From Planctomycetota bacterium (lineage in GTDB: Bacteria > Planctomycetota > Phycisphaerae > Tepidisphaerales > Tepidisphaeraceae): a stretch of 10,528 bases of DNA. The position numbers and the translations under genes were made by a program. Location of the stretch: NCBI GenBank assembly GCA_029777755.1, contig JAKORQ010000467.1:1-10528 (forward strand), written 5' to 3'. This document shows positions 5,571-10,528 of the stretch, piece after piece; position 1 is the first letter of the stretch, and the number at the start of each line of letters is the position of its first letter. The notes under the pieces are model-generated. The model searched no databases, was not told where the DNA came from, and worked only from the letters and a program-made list of their open reading frames with translations.

Positions 5571-6905
5571 TTACTCTCCCTCGCTCTCCTCCGGCACCCT
5601 ATGTCCATGCGGATCTGTGCCGTCGGGGGCGCTCTGGGCCAGTTCCTCGCGCATCTGCTGATCGGTAACATGCTCCAGTCGCTCGGCCGAGGCGTGCACG
5701 TGGTCGGGCCGGACACCCATCTGGTCGCTCAGGTAGCTCTCCCACAGGCGATGGGAGCGCAGCAGGTTCTTCGCCGAGCCTCGTCCCTTCTCGGTTAGCT
5801 GAAGATCCGTCCCCAGGGGGATGATGGACTTGAGCGCGATAAGCCTCCGGACGACCGACCGCATGGAAAACGCGCGCAGCCTCAGTTGTGACTGCAGCCG
5901 GGCGGTCGGCAGCGATGCATAGCCGTTCTCCTCGCCGCGCGCCAGCAGCGCCAGCAGGTCGTCAGATGCGATCGACATGCTCAGCCGCCACTTGTTTATC
6001 GCCCGGCTCACCAGCCCGTAGCGCGGGCCGAACAGCACTGCCAGCGCGAGAATCGCTCCCGCGCACAGCGCCATCATTCCCGCCGTATTGGTCGACTGGT
6101 AGCCAAACAGCGGCGGGATGGCGATGGCCGAGATATGCCCGAGGATGGCGCTGGCTGCCCCGATGATCCCGGCCAGCAGCAGCATCACCCACAGCCGATC
6201 GGTGAGCATATGGGCGGCCGCCCCGGGCACCACCAGCATGGCCACCACCAGGATGTTGCCCACGCTCTCGAACGATGCCACCACCGTCACCGCCACCATC
6301 CCCATCAGCAGGTAGTTCATCAGCCGGGCGTTGATCCCCAGCGAGGTAGCCAGCGCCGGGTCAAAGGAGCTGATCTTCAGCTCCTTGTAGAAAAGCACGA
6401 TGAAGACAATGTTGATCAGCGTGACCGCGCCCAGGATCGGCACCACCCGCGGGATATCCAGCCCCGCGATACTCACGGTATCCAGCGGGGTAAGCTCAAT
6501 TGCGCCATACAGCACGCAGCCGGGGTCGAGATCGACGCTGTCGGCCGCCTGTACGATCATCACCAGCCCCAGGGCAAACAGCGTGGTGAAGACCACGCCC
6601 ATCGATGCGCCTTCATCAACTTTTCCGAATCGGCTGACCCACTCGACGAAAACTGCCGTCAGCACGCCGACGACGGCTGCCCCGATGAACATCGGCAAAC
6701 TGGCGCGGCTGCCGGTGAGGAAGAACGCGGCCGCCAGGCCGGGCAGCACCGCATGACTGATGGCGTCACCCATCAGGCTCATCCGTCGCAGCACTAGGAA
6801 GCAGCCCGGCAGGGCGGCCGCCACGCCGCACAGGACGCCCGCCAGCACGATCCAGCCGTCCAGCGACCATTCCCATGTCGATAGTGCCTCAAGCATGCGC
6901 GACAT
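5571..6905 (-). CDS. Metal ABC permease fused to a DtxR/MntR-type domain (second permease)
   Basis: 444 residues, about 150 more than an ordinary ABC-3 family permease (ZnuB/TroD/MntB type). Residues 15-300 hold the multi-pass permease. They include PGCFLVLRRMSLMGDAISHAVLPG (hallmark coupling region), FYKELKISSFDPALATSLG and SFESVGNILVVAMLVVPGAAA. After LFGP at 291-294 and a basic linker, residues 312-378 resemble the DtxR winged helix (DDLLALLARGEENG, then SMRSVVRRLIALKSI, then LQLTEKG). Residues 381-438 match the metal-binding and dimerisation domain: HRLWESYL (H385, E389), H404, ERLEH (E408, E411, H412), and DPHG near the end. The spacing equals DtxR H79, E83, H98, C102, E105, H106. The start is ATG 6903-6905 with AAAGGAG (plus-strand 6913-6919) 7 bases away; an upstream in-frame GTG (6923) is less likely. 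It overlaps the preceding permease by 17 bases. It should import Mn, Zn or Fe; which metal is not decided. Confidence 0.9.
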   Translation of the reverse strand: MSRMLEALSTWEWSLDGWIVLAGVLCGVAAALPGCFLVLRRMSLMGDAISHAVLPGLAAAFFLTGSRASLPMFIGAAVVGVLTAVFVEWVSRFGKVDEGASMGVVFTTLFALGLVMIVQAADSVDLDPGCVLYGAIELTPLDTVSIAGLDIPRVVPILGAVTLINIVFIVLFYKELKISSFDPALATSLGINARLMNYLLMGMVAVTVVASFESVGNILVVAMLVVPGAAAHMLTDRLWVMLLLAGIIGAASAILGHISAIAIPPLFGYQSTNTAGMMALCAGAILALAVLFGPRYGLVSRAINKWRLSMSIASDDLLALLARGEENGYASLPTARLQSQLRLRAFSMRSVVRRLIALKSIIPLGTDLQLTEKGRGSAKNLLRSHRLWESYLSDQMGVRPDHVHASAERLEHVTDQQMREELAQSAPDGTDPHGHRVPEESEGE

Positions 6906-8286
6906 CGCCGGACTCCTTTCCACCTATGCTGTGCGGACTGGCCGGGGGAGTCGCCTTCTTCCCGGCATCCAGCATCGCCTCCAGTTCCGCCACCAGTCCT
7001 TCGCCCAGCACGTGCTCGATCATGTCGGCGCTGCGGTCCACGTGGCTGGGCGCGATATCCGCGTGGGAGATCAGGTAGATCTCCCACAGCCGATGCTGCC
7101 GCGCGATCCGCCGGGCCTCGGCCAGTCCCTCGGTTGTCAGTCGCCAGTGATGGTCACCCATGTGCACAACCATCCCACCCGACTGGCAGCGCCGCAGCTC
7201 ACGGGCCAGATGGCGCCGGTTCCAGGATCGCTTCGTCAGGATCGCCTCGAAACTCACCGCCGGGATATGCTGCGGCACGCCGGTATCCTCGATCCCATGC
7301 TCCACCAGCTCGAAGATCGCGCGAAGCACGTTTTGCCTGGCGATTTTGCGCTGCAGCTTGCGGTAGGTGCGATAGCGGTGCACCAGCCCGCCGGCCGGCC
7401 CGAGAAACATGCTCAAGGCAAACACCAGCGATGTCGCCAGCACGATCATCGCGCCCGATGGCAGATCCGGCAGCATGGCGCTGGCAAGCGTGCCGACATA
7501 GCAGCTGAGCGCGCCGGCCGTCGCGGCGATCACCAGCATCTTCCAGAGTCGATTGGTCCAGAAGCGGGCTGCTGCCGCCGGGATCACCAGCAGAGCGATC
7601 ACCAGCACCAGTCCCACCGCCTGAAGCCCGATGACCGTCACCAGCGTGACCATCGCCATCAGAACCACATCCAGCAGCAACACCGGCCAGCCCTGGCTGC
7701 GCGCGTATGACTCATCAAAGCAGATCAGCCGAAATTCCTTGTAAAAGGACATCGAAAGCCCGGCCGCGCAAAGCGCCACCAGCCCGATCAGCATCGCGTC
7801 CGATGCCACCATCGAGGCAGTCTTGCCATAGATAAATGACTCCAGGCCGGCCGAGTGTCCCTGCTCCATGCGCTGCGCAATTCCCAGCAGGGCGATGCCG
7901 CCGCCGAAGAATACGCTCAGCACGATCCCCATGGCGCTGTCTTCCTTGATGCGCGTGGAGTTGCGCAGGATCAGCACCATCAGGATCCCCAGCAGGCCGG
8001 AGCCGGCCGCCCCCACCAGCAGCAGCGGCAGCGACTTGGCATCCATCCCGGATATCGTGGCGAACATGAACACCGCCACGATCCCCGGGAGCGTGGCGTG
8101 CGAGAGGGCATCGCCGATCAGCGCCCGCTTGCGCAGGAGCATGAATGTGCCGATCAGCCCGGCCGCTGCCCCCAGCAGTACCGCTCCCAGTACCACCACG
8201 CGCGTGTTGTAGTCGCGCAGCAGCAGGAAGCTCTCCAGGGCGCGCCAGAGGGAGTCCTCGCTCGCGATGGCGGTGACGTAACTCAT
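6889..8286 (-). CDS. Metal ABC permease fused to a DtxR-type domain, YtgCR-like (first permease)
   Basis: 465 residues. The permease part (about 28-300) shows the ABC-3 features LLRKRALIGDALSHATLPG, SFYKEFRLICFDESYA and GLQAVGLVLVIALLVIPAAAA. It closes with MFLGPAGGLV and a strongly basic stretch, HRYRTYRKLQRKIARQ (303-318). Residues 319-388 look like a diverged winged helix, and 391-440 the DtxR metal-binding and dimerisation domain: HRLWEIYL (H398, E402) and SADMIEH (D421, E424, H425). Spacing from H398 matches DtxR, but Asp replaces the Cys/Glu position, D417 replaces the ancillary His, and the C-terminal PHG motif is absent. By gene order and architecture it corresponds to chlamydial YtgCR, whose C-terminal part is released as an iron-dependent repressor. 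The start ATG overlaps the ATPase stop in ATGA, with a weak AGGGAAG upstream. The role is the transmembrane subunit of a Mn/Zn/Fe importer, possibly also its regulator. Confidence 0.9.
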   Translation of the reverse strand: MSYVTAIASEDSLWRALESFLLLRDYNTRVVVLGAVLLGAAAGLIGTFMLLRKRALIGDALSHATLPGIVAVFMFATISGMDAKSLPLLLVGAAGSGLLGILMVLILRNSTRIKEDSAMGIVLSVFFGGGIALLGIAQRMEQGHSAGLESFIYGKTASMVASDAMLIGLVALCAAGLSMSFYKEFRLICFDESYARSQGWPVLLLDVVLMAMVTLVTVIGLQAVGLVLVIALLVIPAAAARFWTNRLWKMLVIAATAGALSCYVGTLASAMLPDLPSGAMIVLATSLVFALSMFLGPAGGLVHRYRTYRKLQRKIARQNVLRAIFELVEHGIEDTGVPQHIPAVSFEAILTKRSWNRRHLARELRRCQSGGMVVHMGDHHWRLTTEGLAEARRIARQHRLWEIYLISHADIAPSHVDRSADMIEHVLGEGLVAELEAMLDAGKKATPPASPHSIGGKESGDVAHA

Positions 8287-9128
8287 TTTCGCTTCCCTGC
8301 GGCAAGGGCATGCGCGGCCTCGGCCAGCAGCGTGAGCTTGCCGCCGTAGGTCTTCTGCAGATTCTCCGGCGTGAACACCTGCTCGGTTGCGCCGTGCGCC
8401 ACGATGCGCATGTTGATCATGATCACGTGGTCGAAATACTCCTGCACCGTCTGCAGGTCATGGTGAACCACCAGCACCGTCTTGCCGTTGGCGCGCAGCT
8501 CGCGCAGGACTTCCACGATCGCCCGCTCGGTCGCCGCATCCACCGCGGCAAACGGCTCATCCATCAGGTAAAGATCGGCGTTCTGTACCAGCGCCCGCGC
8601 CAGGAAGGTGCGCTGCTGCTGACCGCCGGAAAGCTGGCTGATCTGCCGTTTCGCCAGGTCGGCGAGGCCAACGCGCTCCAGCGCTTCCATCGCCAGCTTC
8701 CGATACTTCTGCGAAACGGGCTTGAGCCAGCCGATCCGGCCATAGCAGCCCATGCAGACCACATCCAGCGCGCTGACGGGAAAATCCCAGTCCACGCTCT
8801 CCCGCTGCGGCACGTAGCCGACGCGGTGACGGTTCTGCTCGTACGGCTTGCCGAAGATCAGCACCTTGCCCGATACGCGCGGCACGAGGTTCATCACCGC
8901 CTTGATCAGCGTGCTCTTGCCCGCGCCGTTGGGGCCGATGATCCCGCAGAGCTTGCCGGCCGGCACGTCGATGTCCACGTCCCAGAGCACCGGTTTGCGG
9001 TGGTACGCCACCGTCATGTCATGGATGCTCAGCGCGGCATCGGGCAGATGCTCGCTGCCCAGCGGCGAGACATTCGCGGATGTTGCCGCCTGTCCCGATG
9101 TCGCGGCGGGCGCCTTACTCTCGCTCAT
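8283..9128 (-). CDS. Metal ABC transporter ATP-binding protein (TroB/MntB/ZnuC/YtgB type)
   Basis: 281 residues from ATG 9126-9128. This cytoplasmic ATPase powers the metal importer encoded by its neighbours. Motifs are complete: Walker A GPNGAGKST at 65-73, Q-loop YVPQRESVDWDFP (Q108) typical of manganese/zinc/iron transporters, signature LSGGQQQR at 166-173, Walker B LYLMDEP ending near 192, D-loop AAVD at 194-197 and switch His in VHHDL (H222/H223). The first 30 residues are an Ala/Ser-rich extension ahead of the ABC domain, with no evident function. The start is fixed by AAGGGAGG (plus-strand 9136-9143), 7 bases away; a GTG at 9152 overlaps that site's upstream side and is less likely. 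It overlaps the 3' end of the binding-protein gene by 14 bases and the next permease by 4, so translation is probably coupled. Confidence 0.95.
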   Translation of the reverse strand: MSESKAPAATSGQAATSANVSPLGSEHLPDAALSIHDMTVAYHRKPVLWDVDIDVPAGKLCGIIGPNGAGKSTLIKAVMNLVPRVSGKVLIFGKPYEQNRHRVGYVPQRESVDWDFPVSALDVVCMGCYGRIGWLKPVSQKYRKLAMEALERVGLADLAKRQISQLSGGQQQRTFLARALVQNADLYLMDEPFAAVDAATERAIVEVLRELRANGKTVLVVHHDLQTVQEYFDHVIMINMRIVAHGATEQVFTPENLQKTYGGKLTLLAEAAHALAAGKRK

Positions 9129-10092
9129 GACCGAGCCTCCCTTGCATTCCACGCACCGGCGCCTCTCCCCCCAGCGCCCGGGCCACGGTGGTCAGGTTAT
9201 GGTCCATCATTCCGATATAGGTTCCCTCGTAGGTGCCTTCTTCGCCCATGGCGTCGGTGAACAGCTCCCCGCCGATCTCCAGCTCGCCCCCGCGGGCGCG
9301 GACGCCGGCGATCAGCGCCTCGATGCTCTTGCGCGGCACGCTCGACTCAACGAACACCGCCTTCACCTTGCGCTCGACGATCATGCGAACCAGCTCGTTG
9401 ATCCGCCGCAGGCCCGCTTCCGACTCGGTGCTCAGTCCCTGCACGCCCATCACTTCAATGTTGTACGCCCGGCCAAAGTAGTTGAAGGCGTCGTGCGAGC
9501 TGATCAGGATGCGGCTTTCCTCCGGGATGGTCGCCATCACGCGCTTGCCGTAGCTGTCGAGCTGCTCAAGCTGGCCGATGTAGGCCGCCGCGTTGGTGCG
9601 GTACAACTGGGCATTGGTCGGATCGAACGCGATCAGCGCCTGCTCCACCTCCCGGGCGGCCTTTATCCATGCCGACACATCCATCCACACGTGCGGGTCT
9701 GGATGAGCGCTCATCCCGTCCGGATAGAGCAGATACTGCTCCTGGAGGTTGGCGGCGACGGCGTGGACGGGCTTTTTCGCCCCGATCTTCTCCAGCACGT
9801 CGATCATCTTCCCCTCAAGATAAAGCCCGTTGTAGAAGACGATCTTCGCGCGGATCAGGCGGGCGACGTCATCGCGGGTTGGCTTGTAAAGATGCGGGTC
9901 AACGCCGGCGCCCATGAGGCTCTGCACAAACGCCTTCTCGCCGGCGATATTCTCCACCAGGTCGCGCACCATGCCGACGGTGGCCACGGCGTGATACTGT
10001 CCTTGCGCTGCGCCTGTATGCTCCGCCGCCTTTCGACAGCCCAGTGCGCACACCATCAGCAGCAGACAAACGGTTGTCGAAAGAAGACGCAT
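9115..10092 (-). CDS. Metal-binding lipoprotein of ABC importer (cluster A-I, TroA/YtgA type)
   Basis: 325 residues. A lipoprotein signal peptide (MRLLSTTVCLLLMVCALGC) ends in ALGC with C19 as the likely lipidated residue, so the protein should be anchored on the periplasmic side. The four metal ligands of the TroA/ZnuA family are visible: H67 in GVDPHLYKPT, H134 in PDPHVWMD, H200 in SSHDAFNYF and D280 in GGELFTDAMG. A His rather than Glu at the third position fits the TroA/ZnuA side over PsaA-type manganese proteins. The His-rich loop common in zinc-specific ZnuA is absent, so the metal (Zn, Mn or Fe) remains open. The start ATG has TGGAG (plus-strand 10098-10102) upstream. It is the first gene of the four-gene operon and overlaps the ATPase gene by 14 bases. 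Confidence 0.93.
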   Translation of the reverse strand: MRLLSTTVCLLLMVCALGCRKAAEHTGAAQGQYHAVATVGMVRDLVENIAGEKAFVQSLMGAGVDPHLYKPTRDDVARLIRAKIVFYNGLYLEGKMIDVLEKIGAKKPVHAVAANLQEQYLLYPDGMSAHPDPHVWMDVSAWIKAAREVEQALIAFDPTNAQLYRTNAAAYIGQLEQLDSYGKRVMATIPEESRILISSHDAFNYFGRAYNIEVMGVQGLSTESEAGLRRINELVRMIVERKVKAVFVESSVPRKSIEALIAGVRARGGELEIGGELFTDAMGEEGTYEGTYIGMMDHNLTTVARALGGEAPVRGMQGRLGHERE

Positions 10093-10114
10093 AGTTACTC
10101 CAGGGCTCGCCTGA

Positions 10115-10144
10115 AGTATATACGCACACGATCGATACCTACAA
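10115..10144 (-). promoter_or_regulatory. Promoter of the metal transporter operon
   Basis: On the minus strand, TTGTAG (plus-strand 10139-10144) and TATACT (10115-10120) are separated by 18 bases, giving a leader of roughly 15 bases with TGGAG. The spacer holds the palindrome ATCGAT and, overlapping the -10, the perfect 8-base palindrome GTATATAC (plus-strand 10116-10123). Outer arms GTAT/ATAC span 23 bases. These could form a regulator site. No clear match to the classical DtxR or MntR operator is visible, only a TAGGT half-site-like stretch. Confidence 0.5.
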
Positions 10145-10145
10145 T
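10140..10145 (+). promoter_or_regulatory. Possible -10 of the methyltransferase gene
   Basis: TACAAT (five of six to TATAAT) lies 5 bases before the GTG start on the plus strand, and no ribosome-binding site is present. This would make the mRNA leaderless or nearly so. The -35 position at 10117-10122 is TATATA, not consensus. The element overlaps the -35 of the divergent metal operon. Confidence 0.3.
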
Positions 10146-10150
10146 CGGCC

Positions 10151-10528
10151 GTGATTGGTTCGCTTCCCCGTCAACGCGTCGATGAACTGATGGACAGCCC
10201 GGCGATCGCGCCGGACGAGCACGTGCGCGCGTTGCGCGGACTGCTGCGGATCAACCGTATCTCCCGGACAGCCCGCTGCTTCCTGCCGGAAGTGTTGCGC
10301 ATCGCCAGGAAGCTTGGGCGTAAGCGGTTGACGCTGCTGGATGTCGCCTGTGGCGGCGGCGATGTTCCGCTTCATCTGCGTGCGCTCGCGCAACGTCACG
10401 GGGTTGAACTACAGCTTATTCTCGCCGACCGCAGCGCGCTGGTGCTCGAGCATGCCCGCAGGCAGGCCGGTGACATTCCTGTCCAGGCCATCGTTTGCGA
10501 AGCTCTGTCCGAATCCCTTCCGCGCTGC
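10151..10528 (+). CDS. Class I SAM-dependent methyltransferase, 5' part
   Basis: 126 residues are visible; the frame is open to the window edge. SAM-binding motif I is clear (LLDVACGGGDVPLHL, with DVACGGGD at 64-71), and the acidic post-I residue is probably D93 in LILADRS. The N-terminal pattern RVDELMDSPAI...HVRALRGLLRINRISR resembles a group of small-molecule methyltransferases that, as I recall, occur in Planctomycetes beside FAD-dependent oxidoreductases and type III polyketide synthases; the following genes are not in the window, so this is untested. The start is GTG 10151: the in-frame stop at 10112-10114 leaves no other start upstream, and the next ATG (10190) would cut into the conserved ELMD. 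It is divergent from the metal operon, with 58 bases between start codons. The methylated substrate is unknown. Confidence 0.82.
   Translation, partial: MIGSLPRQRVDELMDSPAIAPDEHVRALRGLLRINRISRTARCFLPEVLRIARKLGRKRLTLLDVACGGGDVPLHLRALAQRHGVELQLILADRSALVLEHARRQAGDIPVQAIVCEALSESLPRC

Noticed and set aside
6889..6923. Possibility that the two permease-regulator genes are a frameshifted single gene.
   Set aside because: Each has its own complete permease and sensor domain, and the junction has a proper stop, AAAGGAG and ATG, so they are two genes with a 17-base overlap.
6760..7710. 316-codon plus-strand open frame opposite the permease tails.
   Set aside because: Mirror of the DtxR-like region of the minus-strand permease; His/Gln/Arg-rich with no recognisable domain.
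8848..10185. 445-codon plus-strand open frame opposite the binding protein and ATPase genes.
   Set aside because: It covers two well-defined minus-strand genes whose Walker, Q-loop and metal-ligand motifs are intact; its translation is low-complexity and it also runs through the divergent promoter region.
1..10528. CRISPR arrays, insertion sequences, tRNA or rRNA genes.
   Set aside because: No regularly spaced long repeats, transposase-like frames, terminal inverted repeats, or tRNA/rRNA sequence were recognised by eye.

Overview
The window looks like chromosomal DNA of a GC-rich Gram-negative bacterium. The best guess is the Planctomycetes-Verrucomicrobia-Chlamydiae (PVC) group, probably a planctomycete. 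The reasons are an outer-membrane beta-barrel of alginate-export type, a lipoprotein metal-binding protein, a metal ABC permease fused to a DtxR-type regulator domain (an arrangement known from chlamydial YtgCR), and a methyltransferase of a type I associate with Planctomycetes. This assignment is inference; no rRNA or other taxonomic marker is present.

Layout. 1-690 (+): 3' end of an outer-membrane porin. 691-1090: 400 bases without a convincing gene, holding spaced short repeats, hairpins and a weak lysA promoter. 1091-2374 (+): lysA, closed by a strong intrinsic terminator. 2527-3338 (-): a two-gene operon of a small Rieske ferredoxin followed by a DinB-fold protein, with a recognisable promoter. 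3339-3523: an intergenic region with inverted repeats, that promoter, and an intrinsic terminator pointing the other way, which may mark an unannotated plus-strand small RNA. 3524-4111 (-): a DUF456 membrane protein, possibly translated from a leaderless mRNA. 4199-5473 (+): an MFS transporter of the UMF1/Atg22-like family, starting at TTG. 5474-5570: an AT-rich patch of degenerate 7-base repeats. 5571-10092 (-): a four-gene metal ABC transporter operon. 10151 to the window end (+): the 5' part of a class I SAM methyltransferase, transcribed divergently from the metal operon.

The metal operon is the highlight. Its order is substrate-binding lipoprotein, ATPase, permease, permease, with every junction overlapping by 4 to 17 bases. 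It matches the order of chlamydial ytgA-ytgB-ytgCR-ytgD. In Chlamydia only YtgC carries a C-terminal DtxR-like repressor (YtgR), which is released by cleavage. Here BOTH permeases carry a C-terminal winged-helix-like segment plus a DtxR/MntR metal-binding and dimerisation domain. The metal-ligand positions keep the DtxR spacing (H, then +23, +26, +27). No free-standing regulator is visible nearby. The transporter may therefore carry its own pair of metal-sensing regulators, acting as tethered sensors, as repressors released by proteolysis, or as an intracellular gate on transport.
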